A DNA stretch of 64,000 bases from Parendozoicomonas callyspongiae (GTDB lineage Bacteria; Pseudomonadota; Gammaproteobacteria; Pseudomonadales; Endozoicomonadaceae). Below, in pieces: positions 27,945 through 36,998 of this stretch (its first letter is position 1; every line of letters begins with the position of its first letter). The notes beneath the pieces are model-generated. The model worked only from the letters and a program-made list of their open reading frames with translations, was not told the DNA's origin and did no database searches. The stretch spans positions 144,943 to 208,942 of the forward strand of contig NZ_JAMFLX010000006.1 in the NCBI RefSeq assembly GCF_023502345.1. The letters are read 5' to 3'. The translations under genes and the position numbers were made by a program.

Positions 27945-28862
27945 ATGAAAGATATCGACTCTATTCTGCACGCCCTGCCCGAAGCGATCTCTCATACCTT
28001 TGGCAAAGGAAAGCCGGCAGATTATATCCCTGCACTGGCAGAAGTCCCCCGTGACAGGTTTGGTATGGCCATCAGCACGGTTGACGGTCAGGACTTTATT
28101 GTTGGTGATGCGAAAGAGTCGTTCTCGATACAGAGTATTTCCAAACTGTTCAGCCTAAGCCAGGCCATGCATTATGCTGGTGAAAAGGTCTTTGAACGGG
28201 TTGGAGTGGAACCATCCGGTAACCCTTTTAACTCCCTCTCTCAGCTGGAGTTTGAAAACGGTATTCCCCGTAACCCCTTTATTAATGCCGGTGCCCTGGT
28301 TATCAGCGATATTCTTCTGGAACACCTGAAGTCCCCTAAACAAGACTTCCTGGATCATATTCGCAGACTTTCCGGAAACCTGGATATCCAGTATGACGAA
28401 CGTGTCTTCCGCTCGGAATATGACCATGGCCAGCGCAATGCAGCCCTGGCGTATTACCTGAAGAGCTTCAACAATATCAACCATTCTATTGCTCAGGTGC
28501 TGGATTTTTATTTCTACCAGTGCTCCCTGAACATGAGCTGTCTGGATCTGGCACGGGCCAGCAGATTCCTGGCCAACGGTGGCATTGATCCGGTAAATGA
28601 CAAAAAAGTGGTTACTCCAAAACGTGCCCGCCGGATCAACAGCCTGATGATGACATGTGGCACCTATGATGAGGCAGGCGAATTTGCCTTCCGTGTCGGC
28701 CTGCCCTGCAAGAGCGGTGTTGGTGGCGGTATCGTGGCTGTTATCCCGGGCAAGATGTCCATCTGTGTCTGGAGCCCGGAGCTGGGTGCCAAGGGTAATT
28801 CACTGCCTGGCATGCATGCCCTGAAGGCCTTTATCGAAAAAGCCGGCATTTCGGTTTTCTAA
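27945..28862 (+). CDS. glsA: Glutaminase (GlsA family)
   Basis: Hydrolyses glutamine to glutamate and ammonia in the cytoplasm. The 305-residue protein matches the serine-dependent beta-lactamase-like fold, with the catalytic SxxK motif in SIQSISKLF, then NPFINAGAL, and the C-terminal GVGGGIVAVIPGK segment. Length is normal. It is followed by an NhaC antiporter on the same strand (gap 239 bp). Ammonia from glutaminase counters acid stress in other bacteria, so a link with the antiporter is possible but inferred. ATG 27945 has only a distant AAGG upstream. Confidence 0.94.
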   Translation: MKDIDSILHALPEAISHTFGKGKPADYIPALAEVPRDRFGMAISTVDGQDFIVGDAKESFSIQSISKLFSLSQAMHYAGEKVFERVGVEPSGNPFNSLSQLEFENGIPRNPFINAGALVISDILLEHLKSPKQDFLDHIRRLSGNLDIQYDERVFRSEYDHGQRNAALAYYLKSFNNINHSIAQVLDFYFYQCSLNMSCLDLARASRFLANGGIDPVNDKKVVTPKRARRINSLMMTCGTYDEAGEFAFRVGLPCKSGVGGGIVAVIPGKMSICVWSPELGAKGNSLPGMHALKAFIEKAGISVF

Positions 28863-28969
28863 AGCTTACCCCCAAAATCTCCTGCCTTCCTTTGGTGGCG
28901 TGTCCCAACACACCACCAGTCCCCCTCATTTTGTCCAGTATGACTATCTCCAGCGCCAACTATTCCTGA

Positions 28970-28998
28970 CATTCGTGCCATTTGAGGTGGCACGAATG
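28970..28998. promoter_or_regulatory. Leader palindrome upstream of the second nhaC
   Basis: CATTCGTGCCA (28970-28980) and TGGCACGAATG (28988-28998) form an 11-bp perfect inverted repeat with a 7-base loop, about 100 bp before the antiporter start. No T-run follows, so an operator or leader hairpin is more likely than a terminator. Confidence 0.45.
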
Positions 28999-29101
28999 GA
29001 CTCGATTCCCAATACTGTATGACCATATTGATGCGGAGTCATGCTTATCAGAACAGCACATTCCTCACCGTCGTATTATGCCAACAGCACAGGAGTCTCT
29101 T

Positions 29102-30547
29102 ATGAGTAAGAAGCGCCCCCTCCCCACACCTTTGCAGGCTCTTGCTGTGCTGACTGTCTTCCTGAGTATGGCTTGCTCTTTTACTGTTTTTCTTGATCTT
29201 CCGGTTCTGCTGGCTCTTTTCTTTGGCTGGTTTGTGATTATGACCCTGGGTCTGAAACTGGGATATCGCTATCGGGAACTGGAAGAGGCTGCTGCCTTTG
29301 GTGTCTTTGAAGGCATGCCCGCTCTATTGATTCTGTTTGCTGTGGGAGCCATGACCGGGTCCTGGATCGCTGGCGGCATAGTTCCGGGCATTATCTATTA
29401 CGGGCTGGCGACAATTGCACCGTCACTATTTCTGCCAACCGCTCTGTTAATCTGCTCGATTACTGCTCTTTGCACAGGAACATCCTGGGGAGCTGCTGGC
29501 ACGGCTGGTATTGCAATGATGGGAATTGGAGACGGCCTGGGAATTCCACCGGCATTAACGGCGGGTGCTGTACTTTCCGGTGTTTACTTCGGGGACAAAC
29601 TGTCACCACTATCAGACAGTGTTCTTCTGGCTTCTTCCATGTCAGATGTAGAAATACGCGCTCATATTCAGGGTATGCTTCCTATCAGTCTGATGGCTTA
29701 TATCATCACCCTGGTTCTGTTCACCATTACCAGTCTCAGCTACAGCGGCCAGCATGATCTTGCCCACATCAATGAGATTATGATGCTGCTGAAACAGCGT
29801 TTTGATATCAGCCTGCTCTGCTTTGTACCTCCAGGAGTAATTCTGATCCTGCTGGCACTGCGTCAGCCGGCTTTTCCAGTTATTACATTTGGTGGGCTTT
29901 TGGGTATTACCTGGGCGGTTCTGCTTCAGGGAAACACACCAATCGAATCGCTGCACAGCATCTGGGCCGTGCCCTATGTCGACAGTGACCATAGCTTTAT
30001 CAGCAACCTGCTAAGCCGAGGCGGTATGGAATCCATCATGACATCCGTGGCAATGATAATTTTTGGCCTTGGCTTCGGCAGCCTTCTTGTGAAAGTCGGT
30101 GTTGTCCAGCTCCTTGCAGGCAAACTTGAAAGTTACATCACCAATGAATCGAGGCTGACCAATTGCACTCTGCTGACCGCATTTCTCGGCAACCTGCTCG
30201 GAAGTGCCATGTATGTCTCCCTGATTCTGACACCAAAATTGATGGTAAAAACCTACGATCAGCAGAAGGCAGACAGACGACTGCTTTCCCGCAATACGGA
30301 ATTTGGCGGAACACTGACATCCGGCATGGTGCCCTGGAGCGATAATGGCACTTACATGACAGGAGTACTGGGTGTTGCCACATTGAGCTACCTACCCTTT
30401 ATGTGGTTGTCCTGGATTTCCATCATCCTGGCAGTCGGCGTTTCCTGGACCCGAACCAGGGCAGGCAAAACAACAACGTTTACTAAAGATGGCAGAAGTC
30501 AGCACGCTCAGAGCAACCCTCTTTTAGCCCGTGATCAGACTCTATGA
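29102..30547 (+). CDS. NhaC-family Na+/H+ antiporter, second copy
   Basis: A 481-residue inner-membrane carrier with about 11 helices and the family motifs CTGTSWGAAGTAG, SGVYFGDKLSPLSDSV and GGTLTSGMVPWSDNG. ATG 29102 is selected because CAGGAG precedes it; an open frame extends upstream to 28982 but lacks membrane character. It follows glutaminase on the same strand. Its stop overlaps the start of a decayed methyltransferase gene by 4 bp (ATGA), showing that an operon partner once followed. Ion or substrate specificity is not readable. Confidence 0.87.
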   Translation: MSKKRPLPTPLQALAVLTVFLSMACSFTVFLDLPVLLALFFGWFVIMTLGLKLGYRYRELEEAAAFGVFEGMPALLILFAVGAMTGSWIAGGIVPGIIYYGLATIAPSLFLPTALLICSITALCTGTSWGAAGTAGIAMMGIGDGLGIPPALTAGAVLSGVYFGDKLSPLSDSVLLASSMSDVEIRAHIQGMLPISLMAYIITLVLFTITSLSYSGQHDLAHINEIMMLLKQRFDISLLCFVPPGVILILLALRQPAFPVITFGGLLGITWAVLLQGNTPIESLHSIWAVPYVDSDHSFISNLLSRGGMESIMTSVAMIIFGLGFGSLLVKVGVVQLLAGKLESYITNESRLTNCTLLTAFLGNLLGSAMYVSLILTPKLMVKTYDQQKADRRLLSRNTEFGGTLTSGMVPWSDNGTYMTGVLGVATLSYLPFMWLSWISIILAVGVSWTRTRAGKTTTFTKDGRSQHAQSNPLLARDQTL

Positions 30548-30755
30548 GCCAAGAAAATCCTGTTGCCATGTTGAATCTTGGCTGTGGTGACAGCAGCCTG
30601 ATTCTGGTCTTGGCTGAAAGTATCGCTGCTTGAAAAAGTATATCGGTGTTGATCTCGCGGAAAACGCATTAAAACCAGTATCGAACAATATGATGGAACT
30701 GATTTCACTTCCCCAAATACCCGGTTATTCTTCTTTTACTGCAAAAGCCAGATAA
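30544..30755 (+). pseudogene. Decayed SAM-dependent methyltransferase
   Basis: ATG 30544 overlaps the antiporter stop and opens a frame with the class I methyltransferase motif I (LNLGCGD). It stops at TGA after about 29 residues. The next segment continues in another frame as KKYIGVDLAENALKP, which is the motif II region of the same fold, and ends at TAA 30753. One frameshift separates the parts, and the C-terminal two thirds of the gene is missing. It is the remnant of a coupled third gene. Confidence 0.7.
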
Positions 30756-30922
30756 AAAACCGTAAAATCACGCAAAGCACGGATAAATAATTATTTTTTT
30801 CCCCTCCCCTTTTAAACTGACAAGACTCTCCTCATTAAGTATGTACTGATACCAGAATATGCGAGAGCAATGGTTCGGGTACTTATCAATAACAAGTTGC
30901 GTTAGCCTTCAGGAATAAAGTC

Positions 30923-32095
30923 ATGAACAATTTTAATTATCAAAATCCTACACGTATTCTGTTTGGCAAAGGACAGATTGCAGAGATTGCCAACCAGATT
31001 CCTGCTGATGCCAAAATTCTGATTACATACGGCGGTGGCAGTATCAAGCGCAATGGAACCCTGGATCAGGTTCACGCTGCTCTGGAAGGTTTCACATATC
31101 ATGAGTTTGGCGGTATCGAGCCCAACCCAACCTACGGAACCTTGATGAAGGCTGTTGAACTGGCACGGGCTGAAGGTATTGATTACCTGCTGGCTGTTGG
31201 CGGTGGCTCTGTTATTGATGGCACCAAGTTTATTGCTGCAGCAATTCCTTTTAAAGGTGAAGATCCATGGACCATTCTCAGTGAACGCGCTCCTATTGAG
31301 TCAGCTGTTCCCCTGGGTAATGTTCTGACCCTGCCAGCCACCGGTTCAGAAAGTAACAGCGGTGCCGTTATTACCCGTCGTGAAACCAACGACAAGCTGG
31401 CCTTTATGAATCCGCTGGTATTCCCAACCTTTGCAGTGCTGGATCCTGAAACCACTTTCAGCCTGCCTGCCAACCAAACAGCCAACGGAGTTGTCGATGC
31501 ATTTGTTCACGTGATGGAGCAATACCTGACCAAGTGTGAAAATGCGCCGGTTCAGGATCGCTACGCAGAAGGTCTGCTGCTGACTCTGATTGAGGAAGGC
31601 CCTAAGGTTCTGGCAACTCCTGACAGCTACGAAGCCCGCGCCAATGTCATGTGGGCCGCCAACCAGGCACTGAATGGTCTGATCGGACAAGGCGTTTCCC
31701 AGGACTGGGCAACCCATATGATCGGTCACGAGATTACTGCCCTTCACGGCCTGGATCACGGCCAGACACTGGCAGTTGTACTGCCCTCCCTGATGAATGT
31801 TATGCGCGGCCAGAAAGGTGCCAAGATTGTGCAGTACGCCGAGCGGGTATGGAATATTCGCGAAGGCAGCGAAGATGAGCGCATTGATCAGGCTATCGCT
31901 AAAACCCGTGAGTTCTTTGAGCAGATGGGCATCCCAACCCGCCTGACTGATTATGGTGTTGCCAAGGATGGTGAGCATACCAGTGTCGTATCAGCGCTGG
32001 TTGAGCAGCTGAAGCGCCACGGCATGGTTCAGCTTGGGGAAGAAGGTAACATTACCCCGGAAGTATCAACCCGAATCCTGGCTGAAGCGGTTTAA
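30923..32095 (+). CDS. Iron-containing alcohol dehydrogenase (YqhD/BDH type)
   Basis: NAD(P)H-dependent group III alcohol dehydrogenase, 390 residues. The nucleotide-binding motif GGGSIKRNG near residue 38 and GGGSVIDGTKF near 95 are typical of YqhD/butanol dehydrogenases. Metal ligands appear as D and H in the second half: DAFVHVMEQY, HMIGHEITALHGLDHGQ. It reduces aldehydes to alcohols in the cytoplasm, often for detoxification. AGGAAT precedes ATG 30923. It is monocistronic, with a terminator at 32115. Confidence 0.92.
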   Translation: MNNFNYQNPTRILFGKGQIAEIANQIPADAKILITYGGGSIKRNGTLDQVHAALEGFTYHEFGGIEPNPTYGTLMKAVELARAEGIDYLLAVGGGSVIDGTKFIAAAIPFKGEDPWTILSERAPIESAVPLGNVLTLPATGSESNSGAVITRRETNDKLAFMNPLVFPTFAVLDPETTFSLPANQTANGVVDAFVHVMEQYLTKCENAPVQDRYAEGLLLTLIEEGPKVLATPDSYEARANVMWAANQALNGLIGQGVSQDWATHMIGHEITALHGLDHGQTLAVVLPSLMNVMRGQKGAKIVQYAERVWNIREGSEDERIDQAIAKTREFFEQMGIPTRLTDYGVAKDGEHTSVVSALVEQLKRHGMVQLGEEGNITPEVSTRILAEAV

Positions 32096-32114
32096 TTCTG
32101 AAGCTACTGAAATT

Positions 32115-32153
32115 AGTGGGCATTGTTTGCTTATATCAATGCTCACTGTTTTT
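32115..32153 (+). terminator. Terminator of the alcohol dehydrogenase gene
   Basis: Stem AGTGGGCATTG / CAATGCTCACT (one G-T pair) followed by GTTTTT. It is 20 bp after the stop codon. Confidence 0.8.
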
Positions 32154-32395
32154 ATAGCGAGAATATTTTTCAATAGTTAAATAAACCCACTCAAAACAAT
32201 CCCAAAACGCCTCTCTATATATTTATCTCCTTCATAATCTTTATTTTCAGAGAGTTTTTTCAGTTTCCTTTTCAATTTGATTTGCGTCAAGTGTGAATAT
32301 CTGCCGCAGGTGTAGTGTTTGCTCCGACTCATTTTCTGAACAACTGCCAGCACCGGTTTTTCTTCCGGCAGTTGTTTACTGTCCGGAGAAAAATC

Positions 32396-33883
32396 ATGTC
32401 TCTTATGAAAAAAGCCTTGGTCGCAGCCATTGCCGCTGCAGTTGCAGCCCCCAGTGCCATGGCCTGCACTAGTGTAATGGTAGGTAAGAATGTCTCTGAA
32501 TCTGGCGCAATCATGCTGTCAAGAAACGAAGACTTCATCTCAAATAACTGGGCCAAGCACATGGTTATTTACCCGGCCCGCACTTACAAAAAAGGTGACA
32601 CAATCACCCTTTCCAATGGTCTGACCGTACCTGCTCCCGCCAAAGCCCTGCGCTACACGGCCATGATTGACTGGGATAATACTTCCTACGACATACCAAA
32701 CAATGGCAAGGTTTTTGAAGAACGCGGTGTTAACGAGCTGAACGTTGCCATGTCTGCCACCAACAGTGCGGAAGGCAATGAGAAAGCCCTGAAAGCTGAC
32801 CCTCTGATCGAAGACGGCATTATTGAACAGAACATGGTTGGCCTGGTGTTAAGTGAAGCCACTTCTGCACGCAACGCGGTCGAGATTCTGGGCCGTTATA
32901 TTGAGAAATACGGAGCAGGTGAAACCAACGGTATTCAGTTCGCAGACCAGAATGAAGCCTGGTATATGGAAACCGGTGGCGGCCATCAGTGGATTGCTGT
33001 GCGTATTCCTGATGACAAATACCTGGTTATCGCCAACGGTCTGCGTATTCATGGTGTCGACCTGGACAGCAAAGATGTTATGCATGTCGAAGGCCTGTTC
33101 GACATGGTCAAGAAGAACAAACTGCTAGATAATCCTGACCGCAAGAGCTTTAACTTTGCCAAGGCGTTCGGTGTACCCGGCGATATCTACAATACTGACC
33201 GCGAGTGGCTGAGTCAGAAAATGCTGACACCATCCCTGAAACAGGAATCTCGCCAGGATCAGTACCCACTGTTCCTGTCCCCCGACAAGAAGATCGGAGT
33301 TGATGAAGTGGCTGCGGTTCTGCGGGCTGACTATAACGGCACCGAACTGGAAAATATTGCTCCACGTCCCAGCGGAGTTGACCGCAACGCTGAAGCTCAC
33401 ATCATTGAGATGTATGGCAACATGCCCAAGGAGCTGACTGCCGTTATCTGGCAGACTCCCAGTGCCGTCAATTACAGTCCGTTTATTCCTTTCTATAACG
33501 TGATGGAAAAGGTGCCGGCTGAATATGCCATGGGTACAGACAGCTATGATGATCAGTCTGCCTGGTGGAACTTCCGTGCCCTTGGCGCTCTTGCATCCAA
33601 AAATGTTCAGGAAGGTAAGTACCGCCCCGTTGTTGAAAAGGTCTGGAATGATCTGGAGCACCGGTTTATTGCTTCACAGCCTTACATGAACAGTATGTTG
33701 AAAGATATGTACAAGAAAGATTCCAAGTTGGCTGTCAGCTTCGCCAGTGATTACTCCAATGGTATTCTGCAAACCTCTCTCAACAAGGCGACTGAGCTCA
33801 AATCTGCCCTGATGACAGATCTGACCCGCAGTACTGAGAAGAAATACAGTCCGGAAGAGTTTGAAAAGATTTCAAACCTGTAA
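32396..33883 (+). CDS. Secreted C69-family dipeptidase
   Basis: Ntn-hydrolase of peptidase family C69 (PepD-type), 495 residues. A signal peptide ending AMA is followed directly by Cys24 (CTSVMVGK), which becomes the N-terminal nucleophile after cleavage, so secretion and activation are linked. The RNEDF motif follows 20 residues later. ATG 32396 with GGAGAAAA upstream is the start; a longer frame begins at 32315 but contains the leader hairpin AACTGCC/GGCAGTT (32342-32372). Periplasmic or extracellular action on dipeptides is expected. It stands alone. Confidence 0.88.
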   Translation: MSLMKKALVAAIAAAVAAPSAMACTSVMVGKNVSESGAIMLSRNEDFISNNWAKHMVIYPARTYKKGDTITLSNGLTVPAPAKALRYTAMIDWDNTSYDIPNNGKVFEERGVNELNVAMSATNSAEGNEKALKADPLIEDGIIEQNMVGLVLSEATSARNAVEILGRYIEKYGAGETNGIQFADQNEAWYMETGGGHQWIAVRIPDDKYLVIANGLRIHGVDLDSKDVMHVEGLFDMVKKNKLLDNPDRKSFNFAKAFGVPGDIYNTDREWLSQKMLTPSLKQESRQDQYPLFLSPDKKIGVDEVAAVLRADYNGTELENIAPRPSGVDRNAEAHIIEMYGNMPKELTAVIWQTPSAVNYSPFIPFYNVMEKVPAEYAMGTDSYDDQSAWWNFRALGALASKNVQEGKYRPVVEKVWNDLEHRFIASQPYMNSMLKDMYKKDSKLAVSFASDYSNGILQTSLNKATELKSALMTDLTRSTEKKYSPEEFEKISNL

Positions 33884-33895
33884 AAATTAATAACT

Positions 33896-33948
33896 AACCA
33901 GGGTTCAGTTGGTCCATGTCTGAACAATTGAACCCTGATTTCCCTGGT
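33896..33948. terminator. Large inverted repeat after the C69 dipeptidase gene
   Basis: CAGGGTTCAGTTG (33899-33911) pairs with CAATTGAACCCTG (33925-33937), and an outer AACCAGGG/CCCTGGTT pair is also possible. It is probably a terminator for the convergent transcripts, although the T-run is poor. Confidence 0.55.
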
Positions 33949-34193
33949 TAAACTAACATTGCTGTTACTGCGCTCATCAACGCGCATTCTATGCAGCTTT
34001 CTTTGGTACTTTGATAGCCCAGCTCTTTGGGAACCCCGGCTTCCTTGCCATGAACGGAGGTATAGACAAAGTTTCGAACCATATCCGGATCTTCCGAACT
34101 TGGTGGAACTGGAGGAACATTCATTGACATATCAATAGCAACTGTTTCTTTGGTCGATAGAGTTATTTGCGGCTTCCGGTCTGTATTTTTCAA
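33948..34193 (-). CDS. Doubtful small protein, 81 residues
   Basis: A TTG-initiated frame convergent with the dipeptidase gene. The product is hydrophilic, has a Pro-rich stretch (NVPPVPPSSEDPD) and ends with a pair of Cys (CIEC) before a short hydrophobic tail. No family is recognised and the ribosome site is poor. The residue composition is protein-like, so it is kept with low confidence. Confidence 0.3.
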   Translation of the reverse strand: MKNTDRKPQITLSTKETVAIDMSMNVPPVPPSSEDPDMVRNFVYTSVHGKEAGVPKELGYQSTKESCIECALMSAVTAMLV

Positions 34194-34330
34194 TTAACCC
34201 ATGGCAGAAATTACCAAGGCAATTGTCAGGCGGGCCAATCAAAACTAAGATAGCCCGACTAAAAGAGAATAATTACAAGCCCGACTCTGCAAACAGCAGA
34301 AAGAATAATAATCCAGTGAGGCAGTAAGCA

Positions 34331-35359
34331 ATGAGTGAGCTGAAAGACGCTGGAATTCTGGTCCGAATGGCCCATCAGGGGTTTCTAAATGCGGGTATTG
34401 ATACCAGCGCTATCTACAAGCGTTGCGGCATTACACGTCGCCATATAGAAGATCGTCAAATCAGAACTCCACACCAGGCCCAGGCTCTGTTCTGGCAGGC
34501 AGCTGAAGATGTAACCGGTGACAGACTGATAGGCCTACACCTCGGCGAAAAAATGCCGGTGTTCGGTGGCCAGGTTATTGAATACCTGTTTCTCAGCAGC
34601 CCAACATTCGAAGAAGGTCTGAAACGCGCCCTGAACTACCAGCGTTTACTGAGCGATGCGGTTATGGCGCACCTGGATCTCTCTCAAAATACTTGCCGTT
34701 TCATTATTGGCGGAACCCGGGAAAGCAAGAACCTGAACCATCTGGCTGATGCTATTCTGATCAGCGCATTACGATTCTTCAAAAACATCACTCAAGAGCA
34801 GTTTGAACCCCTCAAGATCTATATCTGGCATCGGGGTTATGATGTCGATCACGAGTATTCAAGAGCCTTCGGTTGTCCGGTGATTTTCAATGCCCCTTAC
34901 AACGCCATTGAGTTTGATACCCGGATTTTGAAATTCCGCTCCTCCCATGCCGAACCAGAGCTGATGAAGGCCCATGAGATGCTGGCATCGGAACAGATTG
35001 CTCGCTTGAAAAAGCAGGATATCGTGACCAAGGCTGAGCGTATTATCGGGGAAATACTGGATTCCGGTGATGTCACCCTGGATACAGTTTCCGAACGAAT
35101 GAATATGACTGCACGGTCACTGCGCAGCCGACTGGGAGAGACCGGAACCAGCTTTAACCAGATTCTGTCCCACTACCGCTGCAACCTTGCCAAACAGTTA
35201 CTGGCAAGAACCAATGAGTCCATTGATGAAATTGTCTTTCTGACCGGTTTCTCCGAACCCAGTACCTTCTATCGTGCTTTTAAGCGCTGGACCGGACAAA
35301 CCCCTGTCGAATATCGCAAGCAGAAAAAAGCCAGCCACCAGATGGAACCGACTTGTTGA
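34331..35359 (+). CDS. AraC-family transcriptional regulator (OruR-like N-terminal domain)
   Basis: A 342-residue regulator. The N-terminal ~200 residues match the arabinose-binding-like domain (DUF in OruR/ArgR-type AraC proteins). The C-terminal ~100 residues form the double helix-turn-helix with the signature ending FYRAFKRWTGQTPVEYRKQ. It is directly upstream of, and convergent with, the fabG gene of the acyl-metabolism cluster, and is a likely local regulator of it; related regulators sit beside fatty-acid and thiolase genes. The ligand is unknown. Confidence 0.88.
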   Translation: MSELKDAGILVRMAHQGFLNAGIDTSAIYKRCGITRRHIEDRQIRTPHQAQALFWQAAEDVTGDRLIGLHLGEKMPVFGGQVIEYLFLSSPTFEEGLKRALNYQRLLSDAVMAHLDLSQNTCRFIIGGTRESKNLNHLADAILISALRFFKNITQEQFEPLKIYIWHRGYDVDHEYSRAFGCPVIFNAPYNAIEFDTRILKFRSSHAEPELMKAHEMLASEQIARLKKQDIVTKAERIIGEILDSGDVTLDTVSERMNMTARSLRSRLGETGTSFNQILSHYRCNLAKQLLARTNESIDEIVFLTGFSEPSTFYRAFKRWTGQTPVEYRKQKKASHQMEPTC

Positions 35360-35399
35360 TAAGGACTTGTTTAGTTGATAAGAGTTAGTTGAAGGCTGA

Positions 35400-36821
35400 T
35401 CACGCTCCCAGCAGAGACTGACCACACACCCGGACAATATTGCCATTCACTCCAGTGGAAGCTGGAGATGCGAAGAAGGCTATGGTTTCCGCTACATCCT
35501 TGGGCAACCCACCCTGAGACAGAGAGTTCATACGACGCCCGACTTCCCGGGTCATCATGGGAATAGCAGCTGTCATCTGGGTTTCAATAAAGCCGGGGGC
35601 CACCGCATTTATAGTGATATTCTTCTCTGCCAGTATCGGAGCCATGGCCTGAACATATCCAATAACACCAGCCTTGGAAGCTGAATAATTGGTCTGCCCG
35701 AAATTACCGGCAATACCACTCATGGAGGAGACACAGACAATACGTCCATTGTTGTTGATAACATTTCTGGACAGCAGCTCTTCGTTAATTCTTTCCTCTG
35801 AAGCCAGATTGATATCGATAACCATATCCCACCATTCAGGCTTCATCTTGGCCAGCGTTTTATCGCGGGTTACACCAGCGTTATGAACCACAACATCAAC
35901 GCCACCAATTTCCTCAAGAGCATCAGCAATCACTTTGGGGGCATCGGGTGCGGTTATATCTACAGCGATGGATGATCCATTCAAGCGGGTTGCTACCTTA
36001 TCAAGCTGGGCTTTGGCCTGTGGAATATCGAGGCAGACAACCTTCGCTCCATCTCTGGCCATCACTTCAGCAATTGATTCTCCAATTCCTCTGGATGCAC
36101 CGGTCACCAGAACGACTTTGCTATCGAGCGGTCTGGTCCAGTCAAGTGATTCGGGGTTGGCTGCAGTCGTAACTCGAATCACCTGTGCTGAAACATAAGC
36201 AGATTTGGGAGAGAGGCAGAAACGCAGAGCAGACTCTAAATGGGCTTCCGCACCGGAACAGACATAAATCAGCTGAACAGTTGTTCCCTTTTTGCCAACT
36301 TCCTTGGCAAGGCTTCTGGTGAAACCTTCCAGTGCCCGCATGGCTGAAGCTTTGGAAACATCACTGCACTCATCCATTGGCCTTCCCAGCACAATAATTC
36401 GCCCGGAATTTTCCATTTTGCGAACAACGGGGCTGAAGAAGGTATGCAACTCCCGCAGAGATGTCGTGCTGTCTATTCCTGTTGCATCAAAGACCAGCCC
36501 TTTAAACCGGGTAGCATCCTCCCCGCCGGTGCTGATCTGAACAGCCTTTCGTCCATGCTGCTCTGCTGCCCGGCAGATATCGGAGGCCGTAACAGCACTG
36601 GCCTGACAACAAATCTGTGCAGCTTCAGAAGCTGCCAGTGTCTGCATGACCACATCAGAAAGCTTTGATCCGGAAGCCATGCCAAACAGAACCTTACCTT
36701 TAATAAAATCCTTATCCACCTGCTTCTGTCGATCCAGCTTAACGGGAGTTGGAAGGCCAAGGGCACTGAACAGGCTTTTGCCGAAGGGGGAGGTAGCAAT
36801 CTTCTGGTATCTGTCTGACAT
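35400..36821 (-). CDS. fabG: 3-oxoacyl-ACP/CoA reductase, large FabG type
   Basis: Short-chain dehydrogenase of the high-molecular-weight FabG4 type, 473 residues. The N-terminal ~210 residues form a degenerate Rossmann-like domain. The C-terminal domain is catalytic: TGASRGIGE cofactor motif near 222, NAG, Ser in VSSMSG, and YSASK with the active Tyr and Lys. It reduces 3-ketoacyl thioesters to 3-hydroxyacyl forms. It is divergent from the thiolase gene, with a ~180-bp shared promoter region. With the MaoC gene it could make or degrade acyl chains. Confidence 0.92.
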   Translation of the reverse strand: MSDRYQKIATSPFGKSLFSALGLPTPVKLDRQKQVDKDFIKGKVLFGMASGSKLSDVVMQTLAASEAAQICCQASAVTASDICRAAEQHGRKAVQISTGGEDATRFKGLVFDATGIDSTTSLRELHTFFSPVVRKMENSGRIIVLGRPMDECSDVSKASAMRALEGFTRSLAKEVGKKGTTVQLIYVCSGAEAHLESALRFCLSPKSAYVSAQVIRVTTAANPESLDWTRPLDSKVVLVTGASRGIGESIAEVMARDGAKVVCLDIPQAKAQLDKVATRLNGSSIAVDITAPDAPKVIADALEEIGGVDVVVHNAGVTRDKTLAKMKPEWWDMVIDINLASEERINEELLSRNVINNNGRIVCVSSMSGIAGNFGQTNYSASKAGVIGYVQAMAPILAEKNITINAVAPGFIETQMTAAIPMMTREVGRRMNSLSQGGLPKDVAETIAFFASPASTGVNGNIVRVCGQSLLGA

Positions 36822-36998
36822 CTTGGGTAATTCTCGTATGTATTTATTCTTAGTGGCTCCATTCTAGCTGCGGCTATTGCAACAGAACAGTACGAGAAGA
36901 GAATTGACTGACTGAAAGGGAGACTGGTCAAAACAGCCAATGTCGGTAAAATCCGACTATAAACTTCCACCACACAATAAATTCAATCAGGAAGGGCT

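Noticed and set aside
28982..29101. N-terminal extension of the second NhaC by 40 residues
   Set aside because: The extension contains a strong hairpin and is not membrane-like; ATG 29102 has a proper ribosome site.
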